Below the pieces are notes generated by a model. It searched no databases and was not told where the DNA came from. It saw nothing but the letters and a program-made list of their open reading frames with translations. Below are positions 54,441-64,000 of a stretch of 64,000 nt of DNA, piece after piece (positions within the stretch are counted from its first letter, which is position 1; each line of letters opens with the position of its first letter). The translations under genes were made by a program, and so were the position numbers. This DNA is from Chrysopilus asiliformis. Taxonomy: Eukaryota > Arthropoda > Insecta > Diptera > Rhagionidae. Location: the NCBI GenBank assembly GCA_964034945.1, contig OZ035960.1, forward strand, positions 51,215,706-51,279,705, in the 5' to 3' direction.

Positions 54441-55798
54441 GTCCACTCAACTTGCTTTACGAAATTAGTAGTGATAGTTGCCGCTTGGCGTTAACGACAT
54501 CATCGGTCTACATTGCTATCACGGCCTCTGCTGTTGATGGGTTGCAACGTAAAAACCTTACAAATGTTGTACTAAACATTGGATCCATGTTTCGCAATCC
54601 ATGTAAAACTGTAGGTGCAAGGCAGGAAAGAAATTGTTGTGAAACCTCAATTGAGGAGGCCCAGGCTCTTTTGCGGCAGTCACACGACGCTGTTTTGCCA
54701 GCGCTAGTGACTGTTTGGCTGTTAGCAGCCGTTTCAGCAGCACCGTGTGAACCCTAGTGCGTTGCTACTACCAGCAGCAGCGTAATGATTTTAGCAGCGC
54801 TAGTGAAGTAGAGACCGTTCTACCATAGAATAAGGAATATATAGAAAAAACTCTGCCGAACAAATTTTTGACAAATTTCCCCTTCGAAGGGGGGAAAAAC
54901 GTCCCTATCATTCACTAGCTACGGCCTAAAAGCAGAGAACAAATAATCTAGAGAATAAACTCTTAGAACAAATTTTTAGAGAAAATTTTTCCACTGTGAG
55001 ATGAAGCAAGAGGATCCGATGTAACACGGAAAAATTATCCATTCGATTCCTCCATCTCATTGAATAGATACGACGAAAATGATTAGAAAATGTTCTCTCT
55101 GCTTCGTGCTCCCTAGTCTAAAAGTAATTAAGTTTTAGGCCGTAGCTAGTGAATGATAGGGACATTTTTCCCCCCTTCGAAGGGGAAATTTGTCAAAAAT
55201 TTGTTCGGCAGAGTTTTTTCTATATATTCCTTATTCTATGCTAAAAGTTAATTACTTTTAGACTAGGGAGCACGAAGCAGAGAGAACATTTTCTAATCAT
55301 TTTCGTCGTATCTATTCAATGAGATGGAGGAATCGAATGGATAATTTTTTCCGTGTTACATCGGATCCTCTTGCTTCATCTCACAGTGGAAAATATTTCT
55401 CTAAAAATTTGTTCTAAGAGTTTATTCTCTAGATTATTTGTTCTCTGGTTCTACTTTGCCAGCGCTACTAGGGATCACGTGACCCTGTCACATAGTTTCT
55501 GAGCTGTCAAAAGTCTGATAAGTGGTAAAGTTTGTTTATTGTAACTTGTTATTTTACGTTTATTTATTTAAATTTGTGTGTAACGTTTATTATTTAAAAA
55601 ATCTCCCAGATTAAAATTTCAAACCACTGTTTTGCTACTTGCCAGCGCTACTAAAGTATAAATCGTGTGAACACTATCAGTACGCTGGCTGCTGTTGCTA
55701 CTTGCCAGCGCTACTAACCAACAGCAGCCAGCGGCTGGCAAAATAGCGTCGTGTGACCGCCGCATTTGAGAGCTGTAGCGCCGGGGATGATGATGATG
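54441..55798. mobile_element. Retroposon-like insertion with GAT tail, 1358 bp
   Basis: A 12-bp TSD AAATCGTTTGTA flanks it, and other Rb copies show the empty site. The right end is (GAT)4-like. A TSD of this length with a simple tail indicates target-primed retroposition. Inside, CACACGACGCT(A/G)TTTTGCCAGC occurs inverted near both ends (54680 and 55740), and the GCCAGCGCTA motif occurs repeatedly. The 101-residue frame at 54452-54757 has no known domain. Confidence 0.6.
54824..55447. repeat. Interleaved inverted repeats B-A-B'-A'
   Basis: B (54824-54931) is inverted at B' (55133-55240), both 108 bp. A (54933-55130) is inverted at A' (55249-55447), 198 and 199 bp. Matches are near perfect and the gaps 1-8 bp. 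Landmarks: TTCGAAGGGG in B and B'; GAGATGAAGCAAGAGGATCC in A with its complement in A'. The order is not that of a simple palindrome. Confidence 0.93.
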
Positions 55799-56440
55799 AA
55801 ATCGTTTGTAACGCATCGAACCAATCACCGAACACAAAAAAGAACTACACCAGGATGTTCGGGATGACAAAAGACGTTGATTTCCGCATGTCCGTCCGTC
55901 TGTCTGTCTGTATGTCCGTCTCTCCGTGAATACCATAACTTTTGAAGGGATTGAAATAGAGACTTGTAATTTTTTACAGTAGCGTTTCTCGTAAATGGCT
56001 AGGCTGGGTTCTTGAGCGGGTAATTTTGGACCATTCCTTTCCCACAAACGAAACGGTTTTTTGTAATTTCCTCGAAAACGGTGAGTCATATTGAAAAATG
56101 TATGAAGGTTAAATATGTTTAGAATAGGATTTTTTATAACTCATCCATACACCAAAATCCAATCGGACCAGTGCTTCCTCCCCCTACCATACAAATGGAA
56201 TACTTTTTCCCGTTTTCTCGAAAACTGAAAATTTTATCTTCAAAAATTGATGAAGAAAAAATGTTTTTAAAATATAATTTTATATAACTTATCTGTACAT
56301 TAAAATCTAGTTAGACCACTCCTTCTCCCCTCCCCAATACAAATTGCATACTTTTTTTTATTTTCTCGAAAAGGGTGAGCGGTATTGAACAATTTATAAA
56401 GGTAAAATTTGTGTAGAATATGATTTTATATGATTTTCCA

Positions 56441-57360
56441 TAATATTAAGTTTCGGAAAAAATTAAAAGAAAATTCTTAATTTAATGTATAGTTTTAGGC
56501 ACACTTGAGATTTAAAAAAAGAGAATATATTAAATAATATAAACATTAAAAGGACTGCAATATAAAAATGTTTTAGCTTGCTGTAAACGGATTCTTATTA
56601 ATGGCAATAAAAAACCAAAATTACGCACATTTTGTCAATAAATGTTTCTACTAGTGTTTTCATGTTTATTTCATATCTTTTTTTTCTTCCTTTCTTATTC
56701 TTTTTCGTATAACGTCTTTATTATCACAGCGTCCTGATCATTGTGCAGAATTCCAGAATTCCTAAAATCTCAATGAAACGTGAATAAAAAAAAAGTTTTT
56801 ACAAGAGGATTTTCGCCTAAAATGACAGTAATAAAAAAATAAAAAAAAAGTCACGGGCTTACCTTAACATTAGTTATAAAAATTAAAGAAATGAATTTGA
56901 CGTGGGTATTTATAACATGTAATAATTAAAGAAATCGACGGAAGGAAAACATGTCCCACTCCTATCCTGTCCGTCGTACGTCAAACGCTGATTTTCCAGA
57001 TGGAAGTTACCATTTTTTAGGCACAAAAATCCAAAATCTTCAACGAATGTAACTGGATCGTGGTCGGAAAATTTGTCCACTTTCCCGAACACACGTGGAT
57101 GGAAAATGCACGATTTTCCAGATTCCTATTATTATTTTTACTTTTTTATGCGTATTTTGCTGAGCTTGTTGTAAATAAAACTATTTAGCAAAATAAATTT
57201 AAAAAAATAGGAACATCGATCCATACAAAGATAAATCTTAAATCAGTTGTGGTCAACACAAAACTTTCTTCTACAAAATCTACGACCCTGCGCAATTTAC
57301 GCTAGAGGCTTGTCGCGTTGTCAACCTAAGACGACCTCCCAATAAATTCTTGGTTTATTC
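56441..57360. other. No gene seen
   Basis: AT-rich DNA. The minus frame at 56910-57092 has no recognisable domain. Confidence 0.4.
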
Positions 57361-57940
57361 AAAAATATCAAAAACGTACAAAATTTGAGATAACTTGAGA
57401 ACTGTAAAAGATATAAATTTACGGTAAATGGCAAAAATGTAGAAAATGTTAACATCTTTAATTATTCTTTTAACTGATTATTCGCAAAAATATGATTTTT
57501 TACATAATAATCTCAATAACGGTAAAAGATAACGGATATCGGTAAAAGACAAAATTGTGCAGAATGCCATTCTCATTAATTCACTTCATACATTCAGTCA
57601 GCAAAAACCAGTTAGTTTTCGAGATAATCGCAAAAAACTGTTTTTTTTGGAAATAACGGTTTATCTCGATAACCGGTGGAGATATCGAGTTATAGCTAAA
57701 GACAAAAGTGTGGGAAATTTTATTTTCTCCAAGTTTTGTCATACTTAAGGCCACTAAAAAACGAGTAGTTTGGGAGTAAATCGAGAAAAACGAAATTGCG
57801 ATTTTTGAAAAACCGCCATTTTGGATACTTCCGGTTAACGGATTTCCACCAAAAGTTGATAGGATCGTCCCATTTCAGGACCCAACATGCCTATAACATT
57901 TCATGGCGCTAGCTCTATTAGTTTTTGAGAAATCTTGTAC
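57361..57940. repeat. Repeat leading into the 8-bp satellite
   Basis: Text such as GAGATAATCGCAAAAAACTG, CCGCCATTTTGGATACTTCC and TTTTTGAGAAATCTTGTACA, with flanking text at 59547-59635, resembles other arthropod repeats that enclose GACA tracts, like Ra-Rc here. Confidence 0.45.
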
Positions 57941-59546
57941 ACAGACTGACAGACTGACAGACTGACAGACTGACAGACTGACAGACTGACAGACTGACAG
58001 ACTGACAGACTGACAGACTGACAGACTGACAGACTGACAGACTGACAGACTGACAGACTGACAGACTGACAGACTGACAGACTGACAGACTGACAGACTG
58101 ACAGACTGACAGACTGACAGACTGACAGACTGACAGACTGACAGACTGACAGACTGACAGACTGACAGACTGACAGACTGACAGACTGACAGACTGACAG
58201 ACTGACAGACTGACAGACTGACAGACTGACAGACTGACAGACTGACAGACTGACAGACTGACAGACTGACAGACTGACAGACTGACAGACTGACAGACTG
58301 ACAGACTGACAGACTGACAGACTGACAGACTGACAGACTGACAGACTGACAGACTGACAGACTGACAGACTGACAGACTGACAGACTGACAGACTGACAG
58401 ACTGACAGACTGACAGACTGACAGACTGACAGACTGACAGACTGACAGACTGACAGACTGACAGACTGACAGACTGACAGACTGACAGACTGACAGACTG
58501 ACAGACTGACAGACTGACAGACTGACAGACTGACAGACTGACAGACTGACAGACTGACAGACTGACAGACTGACAGACTGACAGACTGACAGACTGACAG
58601 ACTGACAGACTGACAGACTGACAGACTGACAGACTGACAGACTGACAGACTGACAGACTGACAGACTGACAGACTGACAGACTGACAGACTGACAGACTG
58701 ACAGACTGACAGACTGACAGACTGACAGACTGACAGACTGACAGACTGACAGACTGACAGACTGACAGACTGACAGACTGACAGACTGACAGACTGACAG
58801 ACTGACAGACTGACAGACTGACAGACTGACAGACTGACAGACTGACAGACTGACAGACTGACAGACTGACAGACTGACAGACTGACAGACTGACAGACTG
58901 ACAGACTGACAGACTGACAGACTGACAGACTGACAGACTGACAGACTGACAGACTGACAGACTGACAGACTGACAGACTGACAGACTGACAGACTGACAG
59001 ACTGACAGACTGACAGACTGACAGACTGACAGACTGACAGACTGACAGACTGACAGACTGACAGACTGACAGACTGACAGACTGACAGACTGACAGACTG
59101 ACAGACTGACAGACTGACAGACTGACAGACTGACAGACTGACAGACTGACAGACTGACAGACTGACAGACTGACAGACTGACAGACTGACAGACTGACAG
59201 ACTGACAGACTGACAGACTGACAGACTGACAGACTGACAGACTGACAGACTGACAGACTGACAGACTGACAGACTGACAGACTGACAGACTGACAGACTG
59301 ACAGACTGACAGACTGACAGACTGACAGACTGACAGACTGACAGACTGACAGACTGACAGACTGACAGACTGACAGACTGACAGACTGACAGACTGACAG
59401 ACTGACAGACTGACAGACTGACAGACTGACAGACTGACAGACTGACAGACTGACAGACTGACAGACTGACAGACTGACAGACTGACAGACTGACAGACTG
59501 ACAGACTGACAGACTGACAGACTGACAGACTGACAGACTGACAGAC
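57941..59546. repeat. (AGACTGAC)n microsatellite, about 200 copies, no interruptions seen
   Basis: The 8-bp unit repeats for 1.6 kb. I found no substitution or length change in the lines read. The long minus-strand frames (up to 586 residues, SVSLSVCQ repeated) exist because 8 bp read three times has no stop; they are not genes. The right end decays to ACAGACAGAAAGAC. Confidence 0.98.
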
Positions 59547-60429
59547 AGAAAGACATTTTTTAAATATGACTCCAATCGACTCAGGAGTGATCGGGAAATG
59601 TTTTTAGGCAAAATTAAGAGGTCGAAATTTTTCATGAATACAATACTTTATTATACTCCGTAGAAGAAAGTAAAAAAGAAGCTCGAAATGGAAGATTACG
59701 TAAATATCTTTTAATCTACTTTTCTCGGAAAATTTAGGTAATCTGAAAATTTTGAGATTTGTAGAAAAGTAAGAAAAGTAATTTCTGGAAATTTTTCCGT
59801 ATTTTGAGAACGTATACAAAATACTTTAACCTCAATATTCGGCTCTGTTATAATTGTACTTGAACTTATAGTTTATTTTCAGATACAATCAATAAGGGTA
59901 CAGAAAAACCTTCACCTTTCTGTCATTAATAAATCCATTATTCCTTGGGCCAGAGTTTAACGTCTGCGAAAACTTGGTGTTTTAGGCGTATTACATTGTT
60001 TTTACTACTGTTTTAATTTGCATTACTTATCAATTGCAGTGGAAATATGTGCTCAGGTAGAATCTTGTCCTATACATATGTAGAAAATATTATACATACG
60101 ATGATATCTCACCAAAATTTTAGCATATAAAAGAGTTAAAAATTGTATGCTAATACATTCCCATTGAATTACGTCCGTGTCGTACAGCTCCACTTTTTCA
60201 CATTTTTCATTGTATGTTATTAAGGGTGTAGTACAGATTAGTGGATTAAAAAGATTTTTTTATATAATTGCAAAGTATAATGTCGAATCTTGTAATTAAA
60301 ATATACACTTTAAAAACTTCTACATTTTGAGTGTAAATTTATTTATGCGTAGAATTACTTCATTAAATGAAGTAAATTTACTTCCCAAAATGTTTAAAAT
60401 TCAATTTTTGCGTATTATTCAACCCTTTT
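59547..60429. other. No gene seen
   Basis: AT-rich DNA without supported features beyond the satellite flank at its left end. Confidence 0.4.
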
Positions 60430-60835
60430 AAAAGCTTTTATTAAGTTTGCCTTCGCGTCTGTTTCTCTGCCAGATTCAAAGCTTGCAATCCAATTTCACT
60501 CATCCGATTAACTTGAAATTTTGCACATATCCGATGACAATACAATACAATATTTTCTCTATTTCGTCCTTGTAAGGATAACGTGATCATACTTTTCTTC
60601 AAATGATCACATGCACGCTGACTTTGAGTTTGGTATTAAAAAGTCCATAAGTATAACGGAAGGACCTGCAAGGATAACGTAATTATCGTTTTCATCAAAT
60701 TTTCCGGAAAAAATCTCATCTGTGAATTTTTGGGATCGGCGAATCCGATTCTGACATTACGAGGTTTGTAAGATGACGGAAGATCCTGTTAGGATAATGT
60801 GGTTATCCTTTTCATTTTGGATTTTTAGTCAAAAT
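60430..60835 (+). repeat. Rc repeat copy
   Basis: AAAGCTTTTATTAAGTTTGC, TTCGCGTCTGTTTCTCTGCC, CTTGCAATCCAATTTCACTC, GACAATACAATACAATA, AAGGACCTGCAAGGATAACG and TTTTCCGGAAAAAATCTCAT follow the family order. Confidence 0.7.
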
Positions 60836-60881
60836 GACTATACATGATAAAAAAAACCAAAAAAAAAATTCTTTTTTAAAA

Positions 60882-61070
60882 TGCTTTTATATAAAAAAAT
60901 GCACTAAAAAGAAAAAAAAATAGTTTTTTGGGCGTTTTGTATCAGAAATAAAAGCGAGATAAAGAAAGCGTAGAAAATAAAATAAATATTTATCTCGCTT
61001 TTATTTCTGATACACGGCGCCCAAAAAATAATAATATTTTTAGTACATTTTTTTAAATAAAAGCTTTTTT
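60882..61070. repeat. Foldback with ~80-bp arms and 25-bp perfect core
   Basis: GTATCAGAAATAAAAGCGAG with the next five bases (60939-60963) is exactly complemented at 60989-61013. The similarity extends outward (GCTTTTAT...AAAAATGCACTAAAAA on the left) to about 80 bp. A weaker relative is at 45370-45500. Confidence 0.85.
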
Positions 61071-61103
61071 AAATTTTTTGTTTTGCTTGAAACATTTGTT
61101 TAA

Positions 61104-61208
61104 TGTTGAATTTTACACAAAAAATGTTTAATTTTCAACAAAATTGTTTAACTTTCAACAAAAACTATTTAATTTTTAACAAAAATTGTTTTATTTTCAA
61201 CAAATTTT
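61104..61208. repeat. 21-bp tandem repeat, five copies
   Basis: Units of type TGTTTAATTTTCAACAAAAAT start near 61104, 61125, 61146, 61167 and 61188 with several changes each. The plus frame over it (NFNKNYLIFNKN) is a by-product. Confidence 0.75.
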
Positions 61209-61209
61209 A

Positions 61210-61820
61210 CCTCACAAATTTTTCTCGTTTCGTAAGTGACAGGCGAGGTAAAATGGTGTGTATGTTCAATTTCTGTGAAGAAAATTGAACATCTGTGCAG
61301 TTGCATAATAAACACCTTGATATTCTAAACAACCCCTTATGTCACTTGTCACGAAATAAAATGGGAAAAGGGATATTCGTGTTATCCTTGCAGGACCTAA
61401 ATTAATTTTGACACGACGCCACATTTGTACTGTGTCTATTGCAGGTCAACAGAAAAAACTTCACAACTGATAATGGCAAAGCAAAATGAAATAAATGTTA
61501 TTTCATTTAGAGCACAGACGAAAACCAACAGTATGAATTCTCAAAGTCGTTGATTGCTAAATAATTCGCACAGGCCATTACTTTTCGTATTTTTTAGATT
61601 CGAGCTATCGAGGTTTGATTGCAACTTTAAGACTACAGACATTTTTTCATTAAAATCATATAGCTTTTTGTTTTAAATATTTGTTATATGTGAATATCTT
61701 GAAACTTGACTCATGTTTCCTTAAGAATTTCCCCTTCCTTTGTTTCATTAAAATACCCAGTCGTTCGCCAAGATAAATCCGGTACAAATGAATATAAATA
61801 ATGTAACCCATGCAGGAAAT
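61210..61820. other. No gene seen
   Basis: Short unsupported frames only. Confidence 0.4.
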
Positions 61821-62240
61821 AGTATATTGCGCAACAAGGGGCGAAAGCCAACGATTTCATGAGTGTAAAGTTAGCTGCACGAGCGAGGCGAGGGCAGATA
61901 TCACACGAGTGAAATCGTTGACGCGCTCCGAGTTGCGTATACAATTTTTCATAACAAATTCATTGAAAATATGACTTGAGATGCCATTTAATTGCGATTT
62001 TCGTATTGGAGAGTAACCCAAAAGGGGGTCCAGGGGACGAAGCCCCCTGATTCAGCAGAAGTAAATATTTAAAAGAAACAAAACAACTATATTTTATAAA
62101 TTCGTTTTATTGCTAAGAAATGTTGGTCAAAACAGATTTTAATTTTTAAATTTGTCTCCTCTGAAATAAAAAATCAACATAACAATAAATGGAAATCGGC
62201 AATGCTCAACTCGTGCAGCTAACTTCACACTCGTTCAGTT
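61821..62240. mobile_element. Foldback or Helitron-like remnant
   Basis: AAGTTAGCTGCACGAG with its flank (61861-61883) is inverted at 62210-62233. A nearer pair, CAACGATTTCA (61849) and TGAAATCGTTG (61910), also forms a hairpin. Inside, AGGGGGTCCAGGGGACGAAG then CCCCCTGA (62021-62051) resembles the GC-rich hairpin near some Helitron 3' ends, but no CTAG follows. Confidence 0.45.
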
Positions 62241-62758
62241 TCGTTCATAAATTTTCGGTTAGAAGCATATATGGCTGTACTGCTTACTCTAGTGTTTTCT
62301 GCCTATGAAGTTTGTCTTCTGTATTCTGTGGTACGAGAAACACGTCGCGAAAACACACTTTCGGTCAGCTGATCGCACTTTCGTCCCTAGGGCCGAAAAC
62401 GCAACTTTCGACCAGCCACGGAAAGGCCTATTTTCGATGCATATGTTTTGAAAAAATTGTTTACAGCAACCCCCGAAGCGCGCTGTGTTTTACATATTTA
62501 GTGATCGTTTTTTTAATGATCAATAAATGATAACCGTGAATTTCAAACACCGGCACAAATATATTTAGGCTGCGGGATGCCTGGCCCACATGCCGAAATC
62601 CGAGACTTTGCTCGCTAATCAAGGACGTATGGCCACCTTTACTATAAAACTGATTCTTGATTAATTATAATTATCTTAAAAATTATTGTGAACCTAGCCT
62701 AGAGTTAAATTAAATCCTATGGTTGTTTTAAAGAACATCAAAATGTGGGAAATGAAAC
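62241..62758. other. No gene seen
   Basis: No supported coding frame or repeat boundary. Confidence 0.4.
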
Positions 62759-63136
62759 ATGAATACAATTCTCTATCGTTTAAAAAGTCAAAAAGTTGAA
62801 TTTAATATTCCGTTTGTGAGACTAAAGGAAAACGAAAGAATACAGACTGAGAATCTTCGTCATGTCTGGGTAAAATGTTTCTACGTCAAATACTTAAATA
62901 TACACCCACCAAGTTTTAATTCAAATATAAAAAAAAGAATAAACTCAGTAAAAAAATCAATGGCTTTTTGTGTATATATAAAGATTTATTTCACCAAAAG
63001 ATATTTTACCAAAAGGTCTTGTGCCTTTTTTTCTGATAGAGAAAACTTCGACAAAATGTCGCGCTATTTGATCGGAAGGCGAGTAGTTAAAAAGAGTGGT
63101 TGGTATGATGGTTTGCATACATTTATGGTGTGTTAA
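62759..63136 (+). CDS. Hypothetical open frame, 125 residues, doubtful
   Basis: It is the longest non-repeat frame in the right part of the window. The product would be basic and rich in K, N, F and Y as AT-rich DNA predicts, with no signal peptide, membrane segment or motif I recognise. A 73-residue frame on the opposite strand overlaps it. I see no donor site or neighbouring exon of note. It is more likely chance or a worn transposon piece than a gene. Confidence 0.12.
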   Translation: MNTILYRLKSQKVEFNIPFVRLKENERIQTENLRHVWVKCFYVKYLNIHPPSFNSNIKKRINSVKKSMAFCVYIKIYFTKRYFTKRSCAFFSDRENFDKMSRYLIGRRVVKKSGWYDGLHTFMVC

Positions 63137-63279
63137 GAAATCACCACACGATGGTTGAGAGGAAAAAAATCTTCTCAATAAAGAAAAAAAAGAGTTTTTT
63201 ATGTCGGTATGTATATTTTTGATGTTTGTGAAATTCTAAATGGTAGTTTTGAATTTAAAAAAAAATCTACCAAACTTTT

Positions 63280-63626
63280 TACAGTATTGCTGGGGCACAA
63301 TTGCTACACGTAGACTTTCGATGGGCCGACGATACAAAAATTCCTAACAAGGCACTGTGCTCTCTTTCCCACTATTCCTAACAATGAATTTTTCTGGGCC
63401 CAATTACTCGATTGTTACATGAAATTTTCCTAAATGGGAAGAGTGCCGCAATGGAAAAGGTTCCGGATCGACGTTGACATGTGGAAAATCGAATGTAGAC
63501 ACAATCAAGGCCCGAAATGTTAGTTAAGATTGTTCGCAAACCGAAGAAATTGTTGGGTTCAAAAGTGGTTCACAAACCGAAACGGGCCCAAACCGAGGTC
63601 GTCACGGACCGAGGTTCGACTGTACA
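63280..63626. mobile_element. Possible right end of a mariner-type element
   Basis: The segment ends GGACCGAGGTTCGACTG before TA (63609-63627), which read inward is CAGTCGAACCTCGGTCC, a common mariner/Tc1 terminus. Several GGTTCACAAACCGAA-type repeats precede it. The left terminus is not found. Confidence 0.35.
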
Positions 63627-64000
63627 TGGATGCTTTTAAATTACCTGTTTTAAGAGCACGTGCGTTTATTGTTGGTAATTTGTTTCTAGTTTAGAAGCTA
63701 GTTGACTTTCTTTAAAACCAGCTTTACTAAAGTTTGACAAAAAATTTTTTTTTTATTAACCTTCAGCAATCTACAAATTATCGTTAGTGTTCTAAAAATT
63801 TATGCAGAAAAACATGTAAACTTTAAACACAAATGTTGCAAAATAAGAGTTTAATGCAATCAATTTTCACCAAATAATACAAGATCAAAGGAAATGAAAC
63901 CGAAAAAAAGGCACGATGCTCCCAGAAAAGCATGAAAACGCAAAACCATAAGCCTCTCATTATTCGAAAAGCTTTTAACTAATCGATACAAACATAAATG
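63627..64000. other. No gene seen
   Basis: AT-rich DNA to the window edge. Confidence 0.4.

Larger units (their letters stand above)
54360..56440 (+). repeat. Rb repeat copy split by the 54441-55798 insertion
   Basis: The left piece has ATATGATATATCATATAT and AAATCGTTTGTA (54429-54440). The right piece resumes with the duplicated AAATCGTTTGTA (55799-55810), then ACGCATCGAACCAATCACCG, GAACTACACCAGGATGTT, CCGTCCGTCTGTCTG, GAAATAGAGACTTGTAATTT and the CATACA/CCTCC blocks. Confidence 0.75.

Noticed and set aside
57875..59635. Frames of 586 and 551 residues of SVSLSVCQ repeats
   Set aside because: Pure translation of the 8-bp satellite. Two frames give the same peptide and there is no gene context.

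Overview
The window is AT-rich eukaryotic DNA, most likely from an insect (perhaps a fly or midge relative; the species is not recognisable). The grounds are a Ty3/gypsy element of the arthropod type primed by tRNA-Lys, several hAT, Tc1/mariner/pogo, piggyBac-like and PIF/Harbinger-like DNA transposons, a Helitron, and long GACA-type microsatellites. I find no confident host protein gene, rRNA, functional tRNA or CRISPR. The best host-gene candidate is a minus-strand 5' exon at 17398-17832. Element boundaries below were called by matching terminal repeats and target-site duplications (TSDs) by eye.

Layout. 1-2800: a dispersed GACA-type repeat, a small SINE-like insertion (575-703), and a hAT copy with a broken transposase (810-1949). 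2834-4347: a hAT MITE holding a perfect 29-bp hairpin, and an inverted relative of it. 4375-12808: a deep nest. A TA-flanked MITE contains a second TIR element (4769-11656), which contains a non-autonomous Helitron (5197-11257), which contains a hAT-like MITE, tRNA-like modules and copies of the dispersed repeat. A pogo-like element (11891-12634) sits beside that nest, inside the same outer MITE. 12809-26060: mostly unassigned or repeat-derived DNA with several MITEs and the candidate exon.

26061-35397: a complete, apparently young LTR retrotransposon. Its 1656-bp LTRs look identical and are flanked by a 4-bp TSD. It has a tRNA-Lys primer site, intact gag, and pol in the -1 frame reached through a GGGAAAC slippery site. 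Between pol and the 3' LTR lies a shortened copy of tRNA-Lys(CTT), the element's own primer tRNA. No ordinary polypurine tract is visible there.

35398-46490: repeat DNA, a 12-bp microsatellite (36834-37351), a hAT element (40250-41135), a foldback element and a 122-bp minisatellite. 46498-48193: another nest, MITE containing hAT containing a dispersed repeat and a Harbinger-like MITE. 48952-52455: a MITE interrupted by a piggyBac-like MITE, then a Tc1 element whose transposase is broken by an inverted duplication and which carries a hAT insertion. 54360-56440: a dispersed repeat split by a retroposon-like insertion with interleaved inverted repeats. 57941-59546: about 200 apparently perfect copies of an 8-bp unit. 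59547-64000: repeat-derived DNA and foldbacks.

Only the gypsy gag and pol genes work together, as one replication cycle. Everything else is a record of successive insertions.
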